Source: Owenia fusiformis
Taxonomy: Eukaryota; Annelida; Polychaeta; Sabellida; Oweniidae
NCBI GenBank assembly: GCA_903813345.2
Contig: CAIIXF020000005.1
Location: 13,269,375-13,333,374 of the forward strand
Direction of reading: 5' to 3'
DNA: 64,000 bases
Positions 24,801 to 36,800 of this stretch are shown in pieces; within the stretch, counting starts at the first letter, position 1, and each line of letters opens with the position of its first letter. The notes below the pieces were generated by a model, which did no database searches, was not told the DNA's origin, and saw nothing but the letters and a program-made list of their open reading frames with translations. A program made the translations under genes and the position numbers.

Positions 24801-27800
24801 CTGTTTACTTTATTTCTTGGTATTTCTACCCTTTTCCACTCAATTTTGCAATTCAAAACATGACCATCACATAAAATGGGTTTGCATTATGCTAATTGAC
24901 GACAGAGTGTGCAGAAGGATAATATGTGATAATTGAGATTTATATGAAGTATAGTCATTCAAACCATTAAGGTGGGCGTAGAGGAATAAATAATCTCAGT
25001 TGGACTGCAAAACAAACTAGGCTTGCATAACGGACATCATACGCAAACATAAAGTGTTAAACTATACCCACCTAAACTCACATTAAAAAAATATGGACAT
25101 ATTCAGTTTATGTACAACATGGGTTCTATCTAGACCCTTGTTTACGTGATAATAATGCAAGGGGCTTTAGGGACTAAGGCCCCATGTTGGGAGTAAGGCC
25201 CCATGTTGAGAGTAAGGCCCCATGTTGGGAGTAAGGCCCCATGTTGGGAGTAAGGCCCCATGTTGGGAGTAAGGTCCCATGTTGGGAGAAGGTCCCATGT
25301 TGGGAGTAAGGCCCCATGTTGGGAGTAAGGCCCCATGTTGGGAGTAAGGCCCCATGTTGGGAGTAAGGTCCCATGTTGGGAGTAAGGCCCCATGTTGGGA
25401 GTAAGACCCTGTGTTGAGTCAATGATACCCGAGCAAATTAGATAGGATCGAGATAGTACCCATTTACAAACTAGGTGTTTAACAGTGCCCTCTATTGGTG
25501 CGGATACTTCACAAACATTCCCTTCAAAATTTGAATAAAATGCCATATTTTTTACATAATTTAGAGCGTAAGGCTGTCAATTCTATTCATTTAAATTCTG
25601 CTCCCTGCCACTCTAGTTTTATCCAAAAGCATGAACCCTCTTATGACAATTTGTTCAATTTGAAGTGCATATCAGAATATATACAAGGCATTAACATGAC
25701 AAAATGTCACCACCTAGTTGCTCACAATATTATGAGTTCAAACTTAAGTCAGGTTTGAATTTCTGAGAACTTGTAAAGTCAAATTTGAACTTCTGAAAAG
25801 ATGAAGATGATTTTGAAAAAAAAATTTGGTCAATTTGAAGCAAGTTGAAAACAGACCTTTTTGACCTTTTTTGACCTTGAGAAGGTCATTAAAGGTCAAA
25901 TGTCAAATCTAAAGTCAGATTTGAATTTCTGAGAACATGTAGATGATTTTGAAAAAAAAAATTAGTCAATTTGAAGCAAGTTGAAAAAAGACCTTTTTGA
26001 CCTTTTTTGACCTTGACAAGGTCATTGAAGGTCAAATGTCAAATCTAAAGTCAGATTTGAATTTCTGAGAACATGTAGATGATTTTGAAAAAAAAATTTA
26101 GTCAATTTGAAGCAAGTTGAAAAAAGACCTTTTTGACCTTTTTTGACTTTGAGAAGGTCATTGAAGGTCAAATGTCAAATCTTAAGTCAAATCTAAAGTC
26201 AGATTTGAATTTCTGAGAACACGTAGATGATTTTGAAAATTTTTTTTAGTCAATTTGAAGCAAGTTGAAAACAGACCTTTTTGACCTTTTTTGACCTTGA
26301 GAAGGTCATTGAAGGTCAAATGTCAAATCTTAAGTCAGATTTGAATTTCTGAGAACACGTAGATGATTTTGAAAAAAAAATTTAGTCAATTTGAAGCAAG
26401 TTGAAAACAGACCTTTTTGACCTTTTTTGACCTTGAGAAGGTCATTGAAGGTCAAATGTCAAATCTAAAGTCAGATTTGAATTTCTGAGAACATGTAGAT
26501 GATTTTGAAAAAAAAATTTAGTCAATTTGAAGCAAGTTGAAAAAAGACCTTTTTGACCTTTTTTGACTTTGAGAAGGTCATTGAAGGTCAAATGTCAAAT
26601 CTTAAGTCAAATCTAAAGTCAGATTTGAATTTCTGAGAACATGTAGATGATTTTGAAATTTTTTTTAGTCAATTTGAAGCAAGTTGAAAACAGACCTTTT
26701 TGACCTTTTTTGACCTTGAGAAGGTCATTGAAGGTCAAATGTCAAATCTTAAGTCAGATTTGAATTTCTGAGAACACGTAGATGATTTTGAAAAAAAAAT
26801 TTAGTCAATTTGAAGCAAGTTGAAAACAGACATTTTTGACCTTTTTTGACCTTGAGAAGGTCATTGAAGGTCAAATGTCAAATCTTAAGTCAAATCTTAA
26901 CTCAGATTTGAATTTCTGAGAACACTTAGATGATTTTGAAAAAAAAATTTAGTCAATTTGAAGCAAGTTGAAAACAGACCTTTTTTGACCTTGAGAAGGT
27001 CATTGAAGGTCAAATGTCAAATCTAAAGTCAGATTTGAAGGTCAAATGTCAAATCTTAAGTCAGATTTGAATTTCTGAGAACATGTAGATGATTTTGAAA
27101 AAAATTTTAGTCAATGTGAAGCAAGTTGAAAAAAGACCTTTTTGACCTTGAGAAGGTCATTGAAGGTCAAATGTCAAATCTAAAGTCAGATTTGAACTTC
27201 TGAGAACATGTAGATGATTTAGAAAAAAATTGAAGTCAGTCTAAACAGTATTTGTTAAGTTATAGGAAGTTGTAAGAAATTGTTACAGACGCCAACCGCC
27301 GGACGCCGGACGCCAACCACCAACCGCCGGACGCCGTCGCAAAAAAACGGAGACCATAACAATATGTCACCACTTTTGGTGGTGACATAATAAGCTAAGA
27401 AAGCAGACAAGTTTTGTTGTCAGGGTTGCTAAGGTAACAGCCACCTTAAGCCGCTTATGTACACAAATATATAATAATAAATTTACTCACTAAAATCGAC
27501 AGATGTGACATTAATACCTTCAATGGCGCAATAAAAATCATTTACAAAACATATTAAAGCAGAAGATATGACAGATGACCTACGAACAAAGCAATGTCAG
27601 AAAAACAAATAATTGCCATGTAGGAACAATGTCTGGAAATGTATTATACTAAGATGAACTGAAAAGGAAAAGCATTGGATTCAACTTTCAAAAATGCAAA
27701 ATTCATGGAATGGAGAAAGCTGAAGGAATGGGAACCAATTAAATACTTAAATTACTGTAATCTTCTGGTATTTTGAGTTTTTGATTAGACGGGTTTTACC

Positions 27801-30800
27801 GTATTTCCTTACCTTGAATATCAGTGGGGTTATCAAGGGGTCTATTCTGAGGACCCCATGTAATCTTGAATGGTACATTGTGGTAAGGAGTGTTCACTGA
27901 GTACTCAAACTACAAATACAAATAAATCTAGGTTTATTTCACAATGGGGTGTCTACACAAGCTTCTGAAAATTATTCATGATTTTTAAAATTGCTCAACG
28001 TGCATGACGGAAACATGTAATTGCGTGTACATGTAAATACATTAAGGTATATCGGTAAGTAAATCAAACTATAATATAGATGTCATGTGAGTATAAGTTC
28101 ATTACAATCGTTCAAATTAAATTCTAGTCTTAGAAATATATATATATACAGATTTTAAAAAGGTTTTCATATTTATTAAGCTGTCCTACCCTCTTCCCAT
28201 CGCATCGAATTATGTTGTTGGTTCTCGTTGCAGGGACTGTCTGTAAACCATCCAAAGTGAAAGTGCATTTGAAGTCTGTTTGGAAATCCATCAAGTTCAC
28301 AGCCCTGACACTGACAATCTTACTTGAACCAGAAGATACGAGAATTTCCGTAAAACCAGCCTCGATCCTCGGACATGATTCTGGTCCTGGACGATCTGAT
28401 GTCCCTGGGGACTGAAATTTAAGGCATATATTAAAATCAACAATTAATCAGATTGTGTATTTAGAATTCCTAAACCAGGAAGTAATTCCCTACTATGAAA
28501 TACATTTGACATTCTTAAAAGGTCAAAAATACTTCCATAATTTAATAATCTTTATCATTTATCAACGAAGATTTTCCAATGTTCTCAGGTAAGAAGATCG
28601 CTAGATCTTTCTGACAACCGAGAACTCTTTTTATTAGGATCAAAATAAATAAATGAAAACTTACGTTTTTGCCAGTGACGAGTACATCACTGAGACAGGT
28701 GTCAGAGTGTTTGGTGCACTTGTGTCTCTGCACACACCAGGTACAAGGAAAAGCACTTAAAGTGCAAGCCGTGCATGAACTGTGCTGACCGCACTTGAAG
28801 AAAGTGAAGTTAGTTGACACAAAATCTTTGTTGTTCAATCGGACAGATAGCGTCATGACGAAGTGATCTGAAAGCATAATATTTTTTGTAAATTTTTTAT
28901 CTTATGCGAGGCTACAGTTCATACAAATAATATCACAGCGATCTTCCATTATATGAATCCCATTATGGCTGTTTCACTTCTGGGAAATCATGTATACTGT
29001 TGATGATATTAAAAAAAACACAAATTTTCCTTAATCGATGCACAAGCACTTAGAACTACGAGTAGAATTTTGAGCCTGTTCCTCATTTAAGTGAATTGTT
29101 ATGTATTATTAGCTCACCTTTGCCTGTGGGTATAGGTGGTAGTAGGTGTGGGGAAGGGGTCTCACATTCTACCCCAGTTGAAGTCAAACTTGTGGGCGTG
29201 GTAAGAGGATCTTCACCAATACTGAATGCACACTGATACTGCCCGATCAGAGCACCATCTTGCGGTAAGTTAGTGATTTGCAGACTCAGTTTCGTTGGCT
29301 CTCTCTCAATCTGTGCCTGGTGAGGTGATACACTGGTTATACGTGTACACTGAGTTCCAATATATGGCAGCCAACGGGTAGTGCTTTCACTTCCTTGGCA
29401 TTCTGACTTTAGGCTACACCTATAATATATGGAGATATATAATGAACATCATGTTTCGATAGGTAAATAGAGAGAATGTGAGAATAAAAGCAAAAACTGA
29501 CTACTTCCGATTTGTATTCATATGTACAGTAAAATTTGTAGGTGGAATCCCTCTGATTCCCCAAACTAATTTTCACGTATGAGGTCCTCCACTTACAGAG
29601 GTTTGTTTATTTTACATTTTGTGAATGGGTGTTCCACTAATGGAGGTGTTTTACTGTAGGTCTTACTAAATTTGACATTTGCCTCTTCTTTCGAAATTAG
29701 AGAGGGTTGTTTTGTTTATGTGAGATAAACACAACTTTAATCCTTCAATCAGTGAAAATTCAAGTCTTACTTGTTTTCTAGTGAGCACCAGCCACAATAG
29801 GGGTCTCTGGTAGTTGGCCCAAGACATGTGTCACAGGATGTGTGCTGCCCACAATCTTGTACCTTAACACGGCTTATCTGAAACACACAGAGACATACAT
29901 ACATAAATATATAGAATAGAAATGTTACACGTTGATTCTAACATATTTTGGGTAGGCTAATTTCATGAAAGTAAGGGCTTAAGTGATTTAGAACTTCAAT
30001 TTAAGCGAAATGAGAATAGATATATATCAGACACGACTTGAGTGCTGAATTCATATGATACAATCATCGGGAGATCTATGATCTGATCAAGATTTAATCT
30101 AACATTATTCACAATTAAAAAACTTCCCATTCTCTCAAGATTTTCAGCCCGTGCTTCATCCATAACATATCTTCAAAAATAAGATTGAAATATCTGATTT
30201 TCTTGCTTTTCTTTACGATTTGAAGTCCAAACTCAATGGCCATTAACATTGTTCCTTGCTAATTCCACTATTTTCATTCTATTTTGTATTTTAAAAATTG
30301 ATGTTAGTGGTCTCCATGGCGAATTAGCTGTACCTATAGAGACATTTGATCTCCGCACAATTATCTTAACACAATTGGCTCAATGGAGTCACTAAGTGAA
30401 AGGAATTCCCCAAATGTGAACCAAGAATCAATCAAAGGACTTAACTAAAACCTTGAGTATTTTAGATAATGCAACATTCCCTGGGTATATTTAGACAAAA
30501 TCCAATCAGGAATCCACTCAATGGGGTCACGGAAGGAACACAAAAAATCAATTGCTGTGATTATTTGATTTTTCTTTTCGATCCTTCGGGATCTTTATTC
30601 TCTTACAAAACCTCTGAAATATCAGACGATTTATAGATATCGCCAACACATTTTGGTGGTTTCTCATTAAAAATTTGTAAGGATTATCCCATTGTTTAAT
30701 ATTTTGTTAAAGATTGATGTATAATCTATAAAGGAATCAACATTTTGCATGTGTATTCATACAAGAAAATAAGATGGTGACGACTTTTTGAGCGAGAGGG

Positions 30801-33800
30801 TATATTATCTCTGCACGATTCGTTTTAAAAGGTAATGGCCCAAAGACGGCTATAACTGAGTGCAAAGTGAATAATGTTTTTTTTCTTCCAAACAGGATCA
30901 ATTCCCATCATTGTAATTATATCAAGAATGAAATTAATTCAGTTTTTCTGGGTAATTATTGGCATGTACATGAAAGATAGGATAATATAACGAGAAAAAA
31001 TTAACTGCAATCGCAATTGTAACGTTTATTATAAGGAATGGATTTCTTAAACCCAAATCAGAAGTCCCTTGATCTATTGTGTTACCATCCGTGGAGATCA
31101 CGATGCCATAATTAGAGAACAATAGACGTGGATAATGGAATTCCTAACTAGAATGTTGTGTGAAATGTACCCTAGCTAAGCCATTTAAAATATCTGCAAA
31201 TTCAGGCAATGATGTCTGCTTTAAAAACTTACTAATGGTATACTGTATACTGCATAGCGGCCTTTTATTTTCTCAGAAACTCCCAGAAATGAGGGACTCT
31301 GATAAATTAGAATGCAATGGTCATGGCTTATCAATCTTAAAGACCTATCATTAATGGCTGGTAAATTCATCATTCTGTCCCCATTTTGAGCTTTTTGATG
31401 GCAATAATTCAGCATATTTCTGCTGTCACTTCGACTTGATAGAGGGGTCACAAATCTTCGAGATTGATGGTAAGTGCTCCAAGATCCTTTTTCAATCTGT
31501 AATTCTCGACCAATTAGCACAATTAGAGCAAAATACACTCTAAGTTTATCTATAAATCAATAAAGTCCATTTGAAATATCGTAAAACTCTTAATGAATCG
31601 TTTTACTGAACTGTGCCAATGATAACCTCAATAAATCACGCTTTTCATCAAGAACTCATATTTCACTTTCGAGTCTTATCATGGTCAAAGTGTCCGTCTG
31701 CTCATGCTTATTTTACTCTATTACTCTCGAAAATTTGAATAAAGTGTCTGATATTCTTACATTTCCATATAATTTGGAGTACTGAGTACATGCCAGTTTA
31801 CTTTATTCCTTGCTAATTCCATTCTTTTGTACTATATTTTGCATTCGAAAACATGATGGTTATTCAACTTTATGGATCGGCTGTGATTACACCTACTTTA
31901 TAGCTATTTAGCAATTACTTCAGATCAAGTTCTCATATTACTCTTTGCAAAACTGTTTAATGACATTTCTGTTTCCTTTTCTAAGTATTGTGCAAGATAA
32001 TGATTTCAATCATTTGTAAAATGATAGGTAATCAACTTCACTGATTGGGTTTATTATCAAATGCTCAACATTAGAAACGATCAAGTTGCAGAAATGGCAT
32101 CAACAATTAAACAAGAGATATAATACAATATATATCATGAATAGATTTCGACAGAATTTCAGGAACAACCATAATTGACAAGATCAAATCAGAATTTCAA
32201 AGACTGCACTTAAATCGATTTATTCAAAATAATGAAAACCAGAACAACGGCAACGCCAAAGCGTAGCGAATCCCATCGAACATTTTTCAAAAGGGGCACC
32301 TTCTACCAAAAGTGTCATTAGACAGTGTGCCATGGTTATAATATTCACATACCAAATATGAACAAAATCGCTCTGCTACTTTTCGAGTTATAGTAAAATA
32401 CGTTAAAATGGTGGCCATTTTGAAAAATGGCCGCTTTCTACTAAAAGTCTCATTAGACAGTGTGCCATGCTTATAGTATTCACATACCAAATATGAACAA
32501 AATCGCTCCGCTACTTTTCGAGTTATAGTAAAATACGTTAAAATGGTGGCCATTTTGAAAAATGGCCGCCTTTTACCATAAGTGTCATTAGACAATGTGC
32601 CATGCTTATACGTATTCACGTACCAAATATGAACAAAATCGCTCCACTACTTTTCGAGTTATAGTAAAATAAGTTAAAATGGCAGCCATTTTTCAAAATG
32701 TCCACCATTTTTCAAAATGGCCGCCTTCTACCAAAAGTGTCATTAGACAATGTGCCATGCTTACAGTATTCACATACAGAATATGAACAAAATCGCTCCA
32801 CTACTTTTCGAGTTAAAGTAAAATACGTTAAAATGGCGGCCATTTTGAAAAATGACCGCCCTCTACCAAGAGTGTCATTAGACAGTGTGCCATGCTTATA
32901 CGTATTCACATACCAAATATGAACAAAATCGCTCCACTACTTTTCGAGTTTTAGTAAAATAACTTAAAATGGCGGCCATTTTTCAAAATGTCCGCCATTT
33001 TTCAAAATGGCCACCTTCTACCAAAAGTGTCATTAGACAGTGTGCCATGCTTATAGTATTCACATACCAAATATGAACAAAATCGCTCCACTACTTTTCG
33101 AGTTACAGCAAAAATCGTAAAATAACGAGAAAAGGGCGCCATTTTTCAAGATGGCTGCCATGTGCTTTTATTATATCTACATTTCTAGCTTTATTAATGT
33201 CCTATATAATTTTTTTTACATTTAAAACATATTGCTATTACAGTTTTACATATTGCACCTAAATTACTGTAAAATCGGCACTAAAATGGCCGCCATTTTT
33301 AAATGAGCGGCCATTTTGAAAATCGACTTTCGAGCAGAACTTCTACCCCCATAGGGTATATGTATACAAAATATGAATAAAATCGGGCCAACGGTATTTG
33401 AGTTATTGCCCGGACGGACGGACGGACGGACGTACGTACGGACGGACAGACGTACGTACGGACGGACGGACGGACGTACGTACGTACGGACGGACGGACG
33501 GAGGCGTTCCCTATATCCCTCCGAACTTCGTTCGATGGGATAATCAGTAATACTACATATTGAATGACCTTATACGAGGAAATCATAATGTTGACATTGA
33601 TATTATGGACATAACTAAAGAAATAATCCTGAATACTTTAAATTAACAGCTATAATAGAAGTCATTCTTAACTAAATGCTATGGGGAAATCTTTTGGAGA
33701 GAAGAGCATAAATCCAGGGACAGAGAAACATTCAATCCAAACCAGGCGTGAAAAACAGATCAAAACTTGTCAAGGAAAACACTTTAGTTGCGTTTTAGGT

Positions 33801-36800
33801 CTATCAGCATTATAGCAATTCAATAAGAGATATTAAATAGCTTAGTCATAATGTAGTAGTGTCACGTTTTTTTCCATAAACACATTTGAAAAAATCTATT
33901 TGGGTAATTACTCTTGAAAAAAGTGTTCCTTCGATTAGTATGCCTTGGCGTGATATGCGAAACATCAATTGTGATGACAATAATTTTTGCAAAAAAGTAA
34001 TCCGTCTTTATCATAAATCAGTAAAAAAATGTTATTAAATTATTTTGGAGAGTAAGTTATTTGGACAGTGTTTAACAGTTTATTGTAAATTAAGAATTAT
34101 TCTTGGTTCTGAACAAAGGAAAGAAAGCCCCGTGTAATTGCTTTAATAAATGATGCCAGCAAAAGTTTGATCATTTAATACCACTCAACATCAAAGACGA
34201 GAAAGTCTTTAACATGGATGACTTGTGGTATCTTAGAAAAATTCAATTAAGACAAGCTCAGATCAACATCATGAGGCATAATCATAGCCCCTGGGGGGGG
34301 GGGTCAGGGGTCCAAGGGGACACAGGTTGTACAATAATGGGGGTCATAGTTGTACATTTTCATTCTGTTGTATTCATTGGTTATCCTCGATGAAGGGATG
34401 CCATTTTTTCGAATGTTATTCTATAATGTATATTCTTTCACCCCCCATCTCAAAATATAATTTCTTATACATCTACAGTAACTGTAATTTAAAAACTCCC
34501 CAAAATATAAATAAAAAATCTCATAAAAATCCATTGAGTATGATTGTTAAAAAGGAACTCAGAATTGTTTTATCAGCCAGAAAAAGGTCTGAAAATTAAA
34601 CAACAAGCCTGAAGAAAGTTCTTTTGAATGGATTTGATTAGTTTTCGAGTTTATGGTTTGGAAAATAGCAGAAAATATTGCCAATTATATGGCTACTTCG
34701 ACTGTTTGCTATGATTGAACTTTCTGCAACATTAATTGTGTCTTGTCCAAAATAAGACCACCGACAGTCCAATGAGAATAAATCATGTTTATTCCCAAAA
34801 AATCACTGATGTCATTAAACTTTCGGAATTATCTTGGATTAAATCCCACTTGGGTAGCAACACAATAGAATTTGCTGTGGTTTATTTTTAAGAATGTATG
34901 GTTTTATCAAAAGGAAAGTGCATTATTTTTCTATTGTTTTTAAAGAATGTACACTTGGCAAGCTATCAAAAACAAGTGAGACATAAATGACCATTGACAG
35001 TTTTTGATAGTTTTCATTCCCTAAAAAGTAAAAACAATATACAAAAATACATGTACCCTTCTCTTGTTACTGTGCATTCTTTAGAATAAAACAATTTATC
35101 AATTTTTGTTGCTATCTACATCATTGATCTTATCTTACTTACAAATATTCTGCTGTATTCAAATGCAATGTTCTGGACTGGACAGTCACCTGTAGTGCAC
35201 TGAAGCTAGACTAATTATAGCCCACTCAGTCACTTACATCAACTCACACTCATGAGGTCAATGCAACCAACTCTTTTTGTTGTTACAATTCTCGAAATCG
35301 CTGTTCCCTCTTCAAAAGAGAAGACGCGAAAATCTTTCCCTATAAGGGCAAAATATTTCCCATGATGCAGTTCGCGGAGGAACAAATTTATACTTCCTTA
35401 TTTTCCCTCATAGGTTTAACATGGGGATTTTCACACCTATTTTTCAAACGATATATTCGATCATATTCCCGTACGAGAATACAGAAAAAATTATTAGAAA
35501 CAATTGATCTCTCATTAATCTTAATATAACAGCTATTTTTTTCATTGTATTAATTCATACCGTGGTGAAAACGATGATTGAAAAGTGAGAAAATATTCCG
35601 GAAAAGAAGGTCACGTGATCAGTAGACTAGTCGCCATATTGGAAAAACAATTCCATTCGACTTTCAATACTTTCATGCCAATCTTACCGCACTACAAACT
35701 GCGACATCGATGCAACAACTGAATAAAAGTATTCATCTTCAAATTACATTATAGAGTTACGTTGAAAACCCACAAACAACTGAGCAGTAGACCAAAGAAG
35801 ACGCGTCGCTATTATCTAGGTCAATCTGTTCAGTGGTCCGAAAGCAAATCTATAGTACTCGTTTCCGAATTTTGTTGTTCATTGTACAATCTTTTATTGA
35901 TTAAACTCGGTATACTGACTATTAAAGCAATGACAAAGAAGAATACTTACGATGGTGTCATTGTTTTATTTAGCGTGCGGGTGTAAAAACAAAATTGAGT
36001 AATTAGTTTGATTTAGAACTTTCGTGTCACGCAAATAGCTACGCGAAATGCATAGTGGGAAAATATTGACCAATCAAATGTTGTCCTTTTTGAGTGCTTT
36101 TTCAGTGCATATTTGCGAACGTTCTGATTCAAAGAGCGAACCGCGAAAAGGAGAATTAATTGGCTATATAACTACATGAACAGTCAACTCAAAAGAACTC
36201 ACTCACTTACATGTATCAAACCACTTACCCCTACATGAACAGTCAACACAAAAGAAATAAAATTTTCCAGATTAGATCATTGACCATTTACCTGCAATAT
36301 ACCATTTACCTGTAATAAGAATGTGTGTGATTTAAGTAAGATAAAGCATTCGAATTCTATTTGATAAGAAATAATAACCTCAGGCCTTCGGCCTTCAGTG
36401 TATTATTTCTTATAAAATCTCATTCTTATGCTTTATCCAGTACAGAGCTTGCTTTCCATGTGTTCATTATCTGTTCTATAAAATATGTATTACTTGTGGT
36501 ATATGTTGTCGTGAAACATCACAATCATTTTATCAATCAATACATAATTAATCTATGGTTTATATTAAACAATAATACTCTTCAATTTTATTGACATATG
36601 GTAGCCAATCGAAAAGAAAATCTTATCAGAAAATATATTTGAACTACGCATAAATGAAGATCTAATAAACCTTTATTGATTAATATTGTTAATTATTAAT
36701 GGCATATTTCGGAAAATTTATCTATACGACCTTTCTTAATTTAATTCTTTCTTTTAATAAGATGAGTTCTGTACGTTAGAGACCAAAACGTAAATGCTAA

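Larger units (their letters stand above)
29878..32269. other. 24.8 kb plexin intron, right-most 2.4 kb
   Basis: Holds two R160 copies (30186-30305 and 31709-31862) and a decayed AACAGAAACTT-family fragment near 31082-31145 (TAATTAGAGAACAATAGAC). No exon candidate was found. Confidence 0.5.
32270..33541. mobile_element. 1.27 kb element with ATCCCATCGAAC inverted ends and a tandem core
   Basis: Perfect 12-bp inverted ends: ATCCCATCGAAC at 32270-32281 and GTTCGATGGGAT at 33530-33541. The core is six tandem units of 135 or 155 bp, then a unique part, then a GACGGACG microsatellite. The boundaries are inferred from the inverted ends. No target duplication was identified. Confidence 0.65.

Noticed and set aside
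25142-25546. 134-residue repeat protein
   Set aside because: It is the 19-bp minisatellite translated; all three frames are open for the same reason.
25742-27240. CRISPR-like regular array
   Set aside because: The units are contiguous satellite repeats without unique spacers, and the DNA is clearly from an animal.
32287-32619. 110-residue repeat protein
   Set aside because: Tandem 135-bp units inside a mobile element; no start context or family match.
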